Shown here: positions 6,541-12,776 of the stretch, piece after piece
How the letters are laid out: each line of letters opens with the position of its first letter
Numbering within the stretch: the first letter of the stretch is position 1
Program-made: the position numbers and the translations under genes
Notes under the pieces: generated by a model
Told to the model about the DNA's origin: nothing
The model's database searches: none
The model's input: the letters and a program-made list of their open reading frames with translations, nothing else
Assembly (NCBI GenBank): GCA_021161465.1
Contig: JAGHAM010000029.1
Location: 1 to 12,776, forward strand
From: Candidatus Iainarchaeum sp.
GTDB lineage: Archaea > B1Sed10-29 > WALL01 > JAGHAM01
Length of the DNA stretch: 12,776 bases
Reading direction: 5' to 3'

Positions 6541-7237
6541 ATCCATACCTCTTGATAGTCCTCCATACAGTTTTCCAGTCATCTGAGGTGCAAATTATTT
6601 TGCCGTTTATCATTACATGTATTTTCTCTGGTTTTAGGAAGCGCAGTATCTCCCCATTATGTGTTATGACTAGGGCAGATGCGTTCTCTTTGTTCAGCAT
6701 TTGTTTTGAGTATGATGTGAGGGTTTTAACTTTTTCTATGTCAAGCCCCGAATCCAATTCATCGAATATTATCAACTTTGGCTTAAGTGAAAAAACCTGC
6801 ATCAGTTCTGATAATTTTTTCTCTCCTCCAGATAAACCTTTATTCAGTTCTCTTTTCAGCAGGTGCTCCCCACTTATACCATCATCCAAACCAGTATTTG
6901 AAATCCTATTTAGCAGGTCACCTAGCTTGACATTTTTTACAACTGGCGGGTTCTGGAAGGCGAGCGCGATGCCGGTCTTGGCCCTTCCCTCTGGGGGCAG
7001 TTTTGTCAGGTCTTTCTTGTTTAGATATATCCTACCTTTTGTTACCTTGTACTCTGGTATCCCCATTATAGCATATGCAAGTGTAGACTTGCCGCTTGCA
7101 TTTGGTCCAAGGAGGGCATGCACTTCGCCTTTTCCTATGTCTAAGTCCACACCCCTCAACACTTCCTTGTCGTCTACACTTACGTGCAAATCCTTAATGC
7201 TTAACGTTGTGTTCACCTTCTTTGCATGGTTCTGCAT
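6503..7237 (-). CDS. sufC: SufC ABC-type ATPase
   Basis: This 244-aa ABC ATPase has all motifs: Walker A GPNASGKST (44-52), Q-loop Q95 in AFQNPP, signature LSGGEKK (135-141), Walker B LIIFDELDSGLD (155-166) and H193 in ITHN. The LDSGLD and AFQNPP forms are those of SufC rather than of transport ABC proteins. It would power conformational change in the SufB scaffold. The tail (residues 230-244) is very basic and holds an extra C-x-x-C (C236, C239). The start is uncertain: the ATG at 7237 has no ribosome site, while an in-frame GTG at 7216 lies closer to where the family begins (SIKDLHV). Both starts lie inside the end of the nifX-like gene. Confidence 0.92.
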   Translation of the reverse strand: MQNHAKKVNTTLSIKDLHVSVDDKEVLRGVDLDIGKGEVHALLGPNASGKSTLAYAIMGIPEYKVTKGRIYLNKKDLTKLPPEGRAKTGIALAFQNPPVVKNVKLGDLLNRISNTGLDDGISGEHLLKRELNKGLSGGEKKLSELMQVFSLKPKLIIFDELDSGLDIEKVKTLTSYSKQMLNKENASALVITHNGEILRFLKPEKIHVMINGKIICTSDDWKTVWRTIKRYGYEKCKKCRVRSS

Positions 7238-7562
7238 TGTTTATCTTACCGGAGAGTATGTCCTCTAGAACATCCTTGATAGTGTTATCGATACCAGTTA
7301 TTGGAGTTACACCTAGCTTTTTAAACCACTCCAGTGCACGGGGGCCCATCCCACCAGCAACCATAATATCAACGTTTTGCTTTGCTATGAACTCCGGAAC
7401 CTTTCCTGGTTCGTGGTTTTCAAGGAATGGGTTCTTTTTGGTCTCTATTTTTACATGTCCCTCCTCCACATCTACAATTATGAAGAAGTTGCACCTGCCA
7501 AAATGGTTTGCTATCTTAGCTTCAAGACCTTTGTTTTCGTCTGATGAAAATGCGATTCTCAT
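7194..7562 (-). CDS. NifX/NafY-like dinitrogenase cofactor-family protein (MTH1175 type)
   Basis: This 122-aa protein has the single small domain shared by NifX, NafY and the C-terminus of NifB. It opens MRIAFSSDE, followed by HFGRCNFFIIVD (20-31) and IMVAGGMGPRALEWFKKLGV (66-85), then a Cys/His-containing end (C113, H118, H122). Stand-alone archaeal members are not nitrogenase proteins. They are thought to bind metal clusters or Fe-S/Mo intermediates and often sit beside Mrp-type ATPases, as here. GGTGA six bases before the ATG, with a T/A-rich box near 7592-7606, supports this start. It is first in the nifX-like > sufC > sufB cluster and overlaps sufC by up to 44 nt. The real substrate is unknown. 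Confidence 0.85.
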   Translation of the reverse strand: MRIAFSSDENKGLEAKIANHFGRCNFFIIVDVEEGHVKIETKKNPFLENHEPGKVPEFIAKQNVDIMVAGGMGPRALEWFKKLGVTPITGIDNTIKDVLEDILSGKINNAEPCKEGEHNVKH

Positions 7563-7647
7563 GAACTGTCACCGGGTTTTTATTTTTAGATGTTAAAATT
7601 TAAAAAAGCATTTAAATAACCTAGTAATAAATAATGGGAGGGTACGT
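7563..7647. promoter_or_regulatory. Divergent promoter region, nifX-suf cluster and MscS-peptidase operon
   Basis: The 85 bases are very A/T rich. Forward TATA-like boxes lie at about 7598-7606 (AATTTAAAAAAG) and 7611-7619 (TTTAAATAA), with GGGAGGG five bases before the forward ATG. Reverse TTTTTAAATTTTAAC (7592-7606) fits the nifX-like gene. Which forward box is used is not clear. Confidence 0.45.
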
Positions 7648-9144
7648 ATGGTTGAGTTTTTACAGGGAATTCAGATGACTCCAGAGATTTTAAAGGCTTT
7701 CTGGGTACTGGCTATAATCATAGCAGGGTTTGGGATAACCGGACTTTTCAATAAGTTAACGTCAGGAATGGTGAGAAAGCGGAGCTTTTCAAGAGTTTTA
7801 GTAAAGGCAATAGAATATCTTCTTATTATTGGCACAATCTTCGTTGCAGTTTATGTTTATGACCCTTTACTTCAATCCTCCTTAATGACTAGTTTGGCAG
7901 TTTATGGACCTGTGTTGCTATCGGCAATTCTTGTGTTTGTGCTTGGTATTGCTGTTGTTAATCTATTCATTGAGCTTCTGGAGATGTTTTTCGCAGGAAT
8001 ACGTTTTAAGGCTTATCTGCGGCACATCGGTTTTGATGAGTCTATCCTAAAATTGTCGTTCCTCATGCTAAAGCTTTTCCTTTACCTTATAGTGCTCCAG
8101 GTGTCACTTGCCCAGTTTAGCATACCAAAAAGCTCCATAGACACCCTTATATCAGCTGTTAGCTATGGATTGGCGTTCCTTATAATCGCGCTTATTTTCT
8201 TTGGCTTGAAGGACTCTACAAAAAGCTGGTTTGCTGGCCTTTATCTGAATTCATCCAGACTGTTGAAAGTTGGTCAAAGAATATTTGTGGATGATGCAGA
8301 TGGCGAGGTAGTTGGGATTGAACCATTATTTACTATCGTTGATACCGGGAAAGGATATTACATATCTATACCAAACTCAAGGCTGCTTGATGGCTATATC
8401 AGGATAAAGAAATCCCGGTTTGATTTGAAGACACTAGAATCAATGAGGAGGCATTACGTTGCACAGGAGGCGTCATATTGTGTGCCGGCAGTTTTAGATA
8501 TGATGCTAATGCTATTTGGTTTCCCGGTCAAGGGTGGGCAGGATGCCATAGCCAAGGCTGCCGAGACTAAAATCCCTGGTGGAACCGAGGTTAATAAGGC
8601 ACTGAAGGCCGTGTCTAAATTGACAAAGAATGAGGTCAAAGGTCTCTTTGTACCGTACAAGGAGATATTGAATTTAAGGGATGAAGTTAAGGCGTGGCTG
8701 TCCGAAGGCGGTCTAGTTGTGTTGAATTTCTATAAGGCGATGCTGTTTCCTGGTGTTAAGAAAGACCAGAAGCATGCTGTCTTGTGCATCGGTGTTGAAG
8801 GTGATGAGCTCCTGATAATTGACCCTAACAAGGAGACTGGTGGCGTTTACCTTGTTAACTACAAAGATATGGAGAGAGCAATGGGCCCAATAGAAGGTGC
8901 TGAGAGGGGTTATGTTGCTTATGCCCCACGTGGCACAAAGGCTTATTGGAGAGTGAAGAACAAGCTTGTATACTCAAACCCAATACATTATGATGAGCTA
9001 AGCAAGGGTATAGAAAGAAAATTAAAGCAGATATTCAGGGAGTCAAAACTAGTTAAAGATGTGTTTCCAGAGTATGTGAGGGAATTCCTGGATGAGTTTA
9101 AGACTGCAGAGTCCGAAAAGATACAAAGGTTGTGGAAACCATGA
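7648..9144 (+). CDS. MscS-like channel fused to a C39-like cysteine peptidase domain
   Basis: This 498-aa protein has two parts. Residues 1-260 are MscS-like. Hydrophobic helices lie near 16-34, 55-72, 86-112, 138-157 and 168-187, and the MscS beta-domain follows (WFAGLYLNSSRLLKVGQRIF at 194-213, VGIEPLFTIVDT, IPNSRLLDGYIRIKKS). Residues 264-430 resemble peptidase family C39 or a papain-like fold: Q273 and C278 in YVAQEASYCVPA (oxyanion and nucleophile), H376 in KKDQKHAVLCIGV, and D392 in LLIIDPN. A charged helical tail (430-498) follows. The peptidase part would be cytoplasmic, so membrane tension or osmotic state could control proteolysis. The start follows GGGAGGG. The stop overlaps the RimK-like gene by ATGA, implying joint action. 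The closest known designs place C39 domains on ABC exporters, not on channels. The substrate is unknown. Confidence 0.82.
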   Translation: MVEFLQGIQMTPEILKAFWVLAIIIAGFGITGLFNKLTSGMVRKRSFSRVLVKAIEYLLIIGTIFVAVYVYDPLLQSSLMTSLAVYGPVLLSAILVFVLGIAVVNLFIELLEMFFAGIRFKAYLRHIGFDESILKLSFLMLKLFLYLIVLQVSLAQFSIPKSSIDTLISAVSYGLAFLIIALIFFGLKDSTKSWFAGLYLNSSRLLKVGQRIFVDDADGEVVGIEPLFTIVDTGKGYYISIPNSRLLDGYIRIKKSRFDLKTLESMRRHYVAQEASYCVPAVLDMMLMLFGFPVKGGQDAIAKAAETKIPGGTEVNKALKAVSKLTKNEVKGLFVPYKEILNLRDEVKAWLSEGGLVVLNFYKAMLFPGVKKDQKHAVLCIGVEGDELLIIDPNKETGGVYLVNYKDMERAMGPIEGAERGYVAYAPRGTKAYWRVKNKLVYSNPIHYDELSKGIERKLKQIFRESKLVKDVFPEYVREFLDEFKTAESEKIQRLWKP

Positions 9145-10019
9145 AGTTTGTTCTAGTTCCGGGTAGCAGGAACTACAAGGATGCCACGAATCGTTTTGTG
9201 GAAACCGCAAAGAAATATTTCAAGACATCAATAGCAGCCCCGTTCTCTGAGATAAAGACGATTGTAGATAAAACTGATAGGTCGATAATATACAGGAAGA
9301 CTAACTTATGCGAGTTCGACGCGGTATATATGCGTTCGTCGTCACCTGACATTAGCTATGCACCGATAATCTTAGATATCCTCGTGGATGCAGGTGTTTA
9401 TTCACCAATACAACCAGATGCAATACCTATAGCAAAGAACAAGTTTTATACACTTAAGATAATGGCAGAGGCGGGGTTGCCGACCCCTAAGTCTGTGCTG
9501 ATGACCTCACCAAACATAGTTCAGGATGTGGTTGAATATTTTGATTTCCCGGTGGTTGTGAAGCTACTTGGTGGTATGGGTGGAAAGGGAGTTATGCTAG
9601 TTTCCAACAAGAGCGACTTTGCCCCAATAATAGACGCTATGGCGAGATTGAATCAGGTTGTGGCAGTTGAGGAGTTCCTGAAGAACCCGGGTGAGGACCA
9701 CCGTCTTTTTGTTATTGGGGATCAGGTTTCTGCTTCCATGAAACGAAAGTGTGTTAAGGAAGGAGAGTTCAGGGCTAATATAACCATTGGCGGGAAACCC
9801 GAGAAGTACAAGCCAACACCCGAGGAAGAGGAGATTGCCCTGAAAGCAGCTAATGTGATTGGTATGGAGATTTGTGGCGTTGACCTAATCCCAAGCGAGA
9901 ACGGTCCTGTTTTGATAGAAATAAACGATGGCCCAAGCTTGAAGGGAATAAGTACGGTGACTAAGTTTGATTTGTATGACACCATCGTAAAGTACATATA
10001 TGACAGAGCTAAGTCTTAG
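9141..10019 (+). CDS. RimK-type ATP-grasp ligase
   Basis: This 292-aa ATP-grasp enzyme forms amide bonds using ATP, in the RimK group that adds glutamate or other amino acids to a protein or small-molecule carboxylate. The order is as expected: a substrate domain (YMRSSSPDISYA, 63-74); K141 and the glycine loop GGMGGKG (144-150); VEEFL (176-180) at the adenine site; EDHRLFVIGD (185-194) with D186 and R188; and the metal-binding D248 and EIND (260-263) followed by GPSLKGI, the counterpart of the RimK 'N-x-x-P-G-L-x-G' end. The ATG at 9141 overlaps the previous stop as ATGA; an in-frame GTG at 9132 is less likely. Its acceptor could be a protein, a cofactor such as F420, or a peptide. Context suggests work with the peptidase partner. 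Confidence 0.9.
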   Translation: MKFVLVPGSRNYKDATNRFVETAKKYFKTSIAAPFSEIKTIVDKTDRSIIYRKTNLCEFDAVYMRSSSPDISYAPIILDILVDAGVYSPIQPDAIPIAKNKFYTLKIMAEAGLPTPKSVLMTSPNIVQDVVEYFDFPVVVKLLGGMGGKGVMLVSNKSDFAPIIDAMARLNQVVAVEEFLKNPGEDHRLFVIGDQVSASMKRKCVKEGEFRANITIGGKPEKYKPTPEEEEIALKAANVIGMEICGVDLIPSENGPVLIEINDGPSLKGISTVTKFDLYDTIVKYIYDRAKS

Positions 10020-10103
10020 TTTTGTAGTTCGTTTGTGCTTGATAAAATTCATCTAATCTAACATGTTTGTCACATATATACAACTGTTAGCTGTTTGCAT
10101 AAG

Positions 10104-10128
10104 AGGATATAATATCACTAGATATCCT
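10104..10128 (-). terminator. Inverted repeat between convergent genes, possible terminator
   Basis: AGGATAT (10104-10110) and ATATCCT (10122-10128) form a 7-bp stem with an 11-nt loop, directly after the retropepsin stop and 85 bases past the RimK-like stop. It may serve either convergent gene. There is no strong T-tract. Confidence 0.3.
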
Positions 10129-10484
10129 TAAACAATCTCTGGTGGCTTACCACCTTTGGATATGTCTATCACAAAGTTGTTATAGATTATGTCTCGTCCT
10201 ATGAGGACTTTGCATTTTGAATGTTCTCTTTTGCTCAAGGTTGCTTCTGTTTCATAGGTTTTACCTAATATGTGGATTTTGACTTTCACCACCCCTCGCT
10301 TCTGCCCAGGCGAGAGCGCACTGTGTATTTTTTTATGCTTTATTATTGGACCGAGTTCAGCCTTTTTAGCTAGTTCCAGGTCTATGCTGGTTCTGGCCGC
10401 GCCAGTGTCAAACTTTGCCATAGCACTTACTTTTTTCTTCCCACAGACAACAACTGGTTCAACGAGTCCAACAACTTCTTTCAT
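10128..10484 (-). CDS. RimB-like retropepsin-fold protein ('ATP-dependent zinc protease' family)
   Basis: This 118-aa protein belongs to the retropepsin-like family often encoded beside rimK. It shows KFDTGAARTSID (24-35), where D26-T-G-A is the aspartic protease motif, then H88, and VLIGRDIIYNNF (93-104), the usual hydrophobic-hydrophobic-G partner of the active site, with the family's R-D. Active enzymes are dimers with one Asp from each chain. The length is that of a single retropepsin domain. In bacterial Rim systems the RimB member antagonises or trims RimK products. The gene converges on the RimK-like gene and is not in its operon. The start is supported by a TTTTTTTAAG box about 28 bases upstream, with no Shine-Dalgarno, so the transcript is likely leaderless. 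Confidence 0.85.
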   Translation of the reverse strand: MKEVVGLVEPVVVCGKKKVSAMAKFDTGAARTSIDLELAKKAELGPIIKHKKIHSALSPGQKRGVVKVKIHILGKTYETEATLSKREHSKCKVLIGRDIIYNNFVIDISKGGKPPEIV

Positions 10485-10507
10485 GAGTTTCTTTTAGCTC
10501 TTAGCCT

Positions 10508-10657
10508 TAAAAAAAGTTGATGTCTAACTGGGCTGTCAACATATTGGCCTGTACTCAAGTGTTTTCCCGTGCTAATCCATCATGCATGCCGTGAATTCAA
10601 TAAACATAGTTTAACTTTTCTAGTGAAGCTAAACCAAGCTATACCACACCTTTAAAT
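10508..10657. promoter_or_regulatory. Promoters of the retropepsin gene and mgtE
   Basis: At the left end the reverse-strand box TTTTTTTAAG (about 10508-10517) serves the retropepsin gene. At the right end the forward box TTTAAAT (10651-10657) is 28 bases before the ATG at 10683 but only about 10 before the ATG at 10665. The sequence between holds no gene, and no magnesium riboswitch was recognised. Confidence 0.45.
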
Positions 10658-10682
10658 TGATGTTATGGCCTTTTTATTAGCT

Positions 10683-12020
10683 ATGACTATAGACATAGTG
10701 ACTTTGGAGAACCTCCTCTCTGAGAGGAAGGTCAAGGAAGCTAAGTCACTTTTGAAGTCAGCTGACAAGGCTTTAATAGCTGTGCTGCTTGACCAAGCAA
10801 GGGGCGAATATAAATCTAAGATATTCTTGCTTCTGGATGACGATGTGGCATCAGATGTTATATTAGATGTCAGTGACTACACCAGGCAGGAGATACTATC
10901 CCATCTAACTAAGGGAAAGATTACCAAGCTTGTCGAGGAGATGGAATCAGATGAGTCGACGGACTTATTGACGAGTTTACCTAGGCGTCTTGTGAAACAG
11001 ATTCTGAAATACCTAACAAAGAAAGAGAGGACCAGCATCGAAAAGCTGCTTACTTATGGCGAGGATACTGCTGGCGGGCTGATGAAAGTAGAGAAGGTCC
11101 TTATAAGGGAGGATACCTTAGTTGGGGAAGCCATAGAGCAAATAAGGAAGCAGAATGTTGAGAACCTACACAATGTATTTGTGGTTGATAAGAAAGGGAG
11201 AATCAAAGGAGTGCTACCCCTTAGAAACCTAATCATTGCCAAGAACAACACTAAGGTTTCAAAGATTATGGATAGAAAGGTTGTCACGGCTAATGTGTCT
11301 ATGGATGTGGAGCAGGTTGCTCGTTTGTTCAAGCAATATGACCTTTATTCTATGCCAGTCGTTGACTCAACCAATCGCATTGTTGGGAGGATAACGGCTG
11401 ATGATGTGATGGATGTTATAGAAGATGAGGCAGAAGAGGACCTTTACAAGCTTTCAGGTATTGGGGCAGATGAGCGGGTTTATGACCCTATCCAAAAGGC
11501 TATCAGGGGTAGGATGCCCTGGCTTGTTGTAAATTTGTTCACCGCGCTGCTTGCAGCCCTAACAGTATCTCTCTTTGAGGGCACCATACAAAAGCTTGTG
11601 CTTTTAGCAGTGTTTATGCCCGTCGTTGCTGGGATGGGTGGAAACGCAGGAACACAAACATTGACTGTCATTATTAGGGGAATTGCCCTCGGTCATTTAA
11701 ACAAAAAGGGAATGAAGCGGGTCATCCTAAAGGAACTATCTCTTGGTCTCCTAAACGGGATTTTAATTGGAGCAATAACTTCCATTATAGCTTATTTATG
11801 GAAAGGAAAACCATTAATTGGATTTGTCATATTCCTTGCAATGGTGATAAATCTCCTGGTTGCAGGGACTGTAGGAACACTCATACCAATCATCTTGAAG
11901 AAGTTGAACATAGACCCGGCTGTTGCATCTAGCGTTATAGTGACAACATTTACGGATGTAATTGGGTTTGCTTCATTCCTTGGGATAGCAACGATACTCC
12001 TGAGTGCTACCACTATTTAG
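10683..12020 (+). CDS. mgtE: MgtE-type magnesium transporter
   Basis: This 445-aa protein has the complete MgtE layout: an N-terminal helical superhelix (about 5-125, ending EDTAGGLMK); two CBS domains (about 135-185, with LHNVFVVDKKGRIKGVL, and 195-248, with YSMPVVDSTNRIVGRITADD); a connecting helix; then five membrane helices (277-440). The pore motif PVVAGMGGNAGTQ (313-325) and the last-helix aspartates D411 (DPAVASS) and D425 (TTFTDVIGF) are those of the Mg2+ selectivity region. It lets Mg2+ into the cell, and the N and CBS domains close it when Mg2+ is high. I prefer the ATG at 10683 over 10665 because the TATA box is 28 bases upstream and neither has a ribosome site, so the mRNA is probably leaderless. 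Confidence 0.93.
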   Translation: MTIDIVTLENLLSERKVKEAKSLLKSADKALIAVLLDQARGEYKSKIFLLLDDDVASDVILDVSDYTRQEILSHLTKGKITKLVEEMESDESTDLLTSLPRRLVKQILKYLTKKERTSIEKLLTYGEDTAGGLMKVEKVLIREDTLVGEAIEQIRKQNVENLHNVFVVDKKGRIKGVLPLRNLIIAKNNTKVSKIMDRKVVTANVSMDVEQVARLFKQYDLYSMPVVDSTNRIVGRITADDVMDVIEDEAEEDLYKLSGIGADERVYDPIQKAIRGRMPWLVVNLFTALLAALTVSLFEGTIQKLVLLAVFMPVVAGMGGNAGTQTLTVIIRGIALGHLNKKGMKRVILKELSLGLLNGILIGAITSIIAYLWKGKPLIGFVIFLAMVINLLVAGTVGTLIPIILKKLNIDPAVASSVIVTTFTDVIGFASFLGIATILLSATTI

Positions 12021-12025
12021 TAACA

Positions 12026-12037
12026 TTTTTATTTTAT
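12026..12037 (+). terminator. T-rich tract after mgtE
   Basis: A run of ten T in twelve bases starts 5 bases after the mgtE stop. T-tracts alone can end archaeal transcripts. The same stretch could equally act as an upstream T/A-rich promoter element for the next gene. Confidence 0.3.
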
Positions 12038-12063
12038 TGCATGGTAAATATACATGAGCTGAT

Positions 12064-12615
12064 ATGATGGAATCTTATGAGGGGACATATGGGGAAAAGA
12101 AGGAAACAGCAGGTCAGACCAAGAGAGAGGAGGAAATTGCCCTGGCAGTACTGATAGGGTTATTGGTAGTTGCTTTGTTTGTCTTGTTTGATGCTTTTTC
12201 TTTGGCATTATCACATGATGAAGGAGTTCAAGAGCAGCACGCAGCTCAAGTGCCGAATACTGCGAATGCTAGCATTGATTTGGCCTCTTCTTATTGTAAG
12301 AAACAGGGTTATCAACTGAGCTCTGGGAGTGGCCCTGGTGAGGCAGTTTGTGTGTTTCCTGATGGGTCAAAATGTGAGGTATTGGCGTTTTTCCGCGGTA
12401 GTTGCCAATACCCTAAGAATAAGTGTACGGATATATCCCCTGCTAGTAATGCTCCTGCTCTAACTGGCAAGGAGCTTGATAAAGGGTGGTATTTCGGTTC
12501 ATGCAACCAGAAGAAAAAGAACACTCCTGGTGATTGGGCCCATCTGATGGAAGGCACTAGGAGTGCTATGTGGTATAGGCCAAGCAATGAAACAGGAGTA
12601 TCGTGTGATTGTTGA
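12064..12615 (+). CDS. Membrane-anchored DUF333-like cysteine-rich protein
   Basis: This 183-aa protein has a charged N-terminus (1-24), one membrane helix (about 25-48) and an outward-facing domain by the positive-inside rule. Residues 70-114 match the DUF333 pattern: ASSYCKKQGYQL, then AVCVFPDGSKCEVLAFFRGSC. In this family an asparagine, proline or serine lead is followed by a cysteine, then C-x-F-x-D-G-S-x-C and an aromatic-x-x-G-x-C end. The rest (115-183) has four more cysteines (C121, C147, C181, C183), so eight in all, which suggests disulphides outside the cell. The function is unknown; DUF333 proteins in bacteria are called putative hemolysins without firm proof. Two adjacent ATGs (12064, 12067) are possible starts. 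It is downstream of mgtE with its own likely promoter. Confidence 0.7.
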   Translation: MMESYEGTYGEKKETAGQTKREEEIALAVLIGLLVVALFVLFDAFSLALSHDEGVQEQHAAQVPNTANASIDLASSYCKKQGYQLSSGSGPGEAVCVFPDGSKCEVLAFFRGSCQYPKNKCTDISPASNAPALTGKELDKGWYFGSCNQKKKNTPGDWAHLMEGTRSAMWYRPSNETGVSCDC

Positions 12616-12636
12616 TCTAATCATAGATAAGATTAA

Positions 12637-12776
12637 AAATACTTGTACTGTATTTTCCCTTGCATGCCAGATGATAAACTATTGGAATGGTACAAGGAAC
12701 AACTTGGAAAAGGATTGAGCAGAGACGACATAATACAAATCCTTTATGAGCTTGGCTACTCTGAGGATGAAATCTC
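12637..12776 (+). CDS. Start of a small helical protein, cut by the window edge
   Basis: The coding part starts at the ATG at 12664; the entry also spans the TATA-like box just upstream. Thirty-seven codons are visible, reading MPDDKLLEWYKEQLGKGLSR and then DDIIQILYELGYSEDEI. The pattern (helix, G-x-S-x-x-x-I-x-x-x-L-x-x-x-G-Y, helix) is a short UBA-like or helical-hairpin N-terminal module, common at the start of small membrane or assembly proteins in some archaea. A box GATTAAAAATAC (about 12632-12643) lies about 26 bases before the ATG, so a leaderless transcript is likely. The remainder of the protein is outside the window and its function cannot be told. Confidence 0.6.

Noticed and set aside
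6528-7268. 246-codon forward ORF opposite sufC
   Set aside because: It is the mirror of sufC, whose motifs are complete.
1-12776. CRISPR array
   Set aside because: No regularly spaced identical repeats; the only repeat pair is about 620 bp apart with genes in between.

Overview
The window looks archaeal. Start codons are preceded either by GGTG/GGAGG-type ribosome binding sites or, with no such site, by an A/T-rich TATA-like box about 25-28 nt upstream, which is the pattern of leaderless archaeal transcripts. The gene content agrees: a reduced SufB/SufC pair with no cysteine desulfurase or SufE beside it, an Mrp/NBP35 ATPase, a NifX-like (MTH1175-type) protein, an archaeal RelBE pair with a TTVAV..ETYDEII antitoxin, and a RimK/retropepsin pair. 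A DPANN-type or euryarchaeal lineage is plausible, but the sequence does not settle which.

Region 1 (1-3420) is accessory and gene-poor. It has a hairpin-rich non-coding stretch (1-160), a small two-helix membrane protein, a possible frameshifted small membrane ORF, a DUF3800-like RNase H-fold protein, a relBE toxin-antitoxin pair with a palindromic operator, and an unrecognised 241-aa lysine-rich protein with helix-turn-helix-like segments. Two 32-bp imperfect direct repeats, differing only by transitions, bracket relBE. Each repeat supplies the last codons, the stop and the first downstream bases of its adjoining gene.

Region 2 (3530-7562) holds a CPA2/Kef-type cation:proton antiporter, a divergent leaderless Mrp/NBP35 ATPase, and the reverse-strand cluster nifX-like > sufC > sufB with overlapping reading frames. 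The mrp and sufB 3' ends overlap by 18 nt tail to tail. The cluster is probably a minimal Fe-S assembly and transfer module.

Region 3 (7648-10484) is the most unusual part. An MscS-like membrane protein is fused to a C39-like papain-fold peptidase with Q, C, H and D at the expected places. A RimK-type ATP-grasp ligase follows with an ATGA overlap. A convergent gene encodes a RimB-like retropepsin (the family called 'ATP-dependent zinc protease'). I infer a system that adds and removes amino-acid or peptide tags, coupled to a membrane tension or osmotic sensor.

Region 4 (10683-12776) has an MgtE-type magnesium transporter, a membrane-anchored cysteine-rich DUF333-like protein facing outward, and the start of a small helical protein cut by the window edge. 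No rRNA, credible tRNA, CRISPR array or intact insertion sequence was found.
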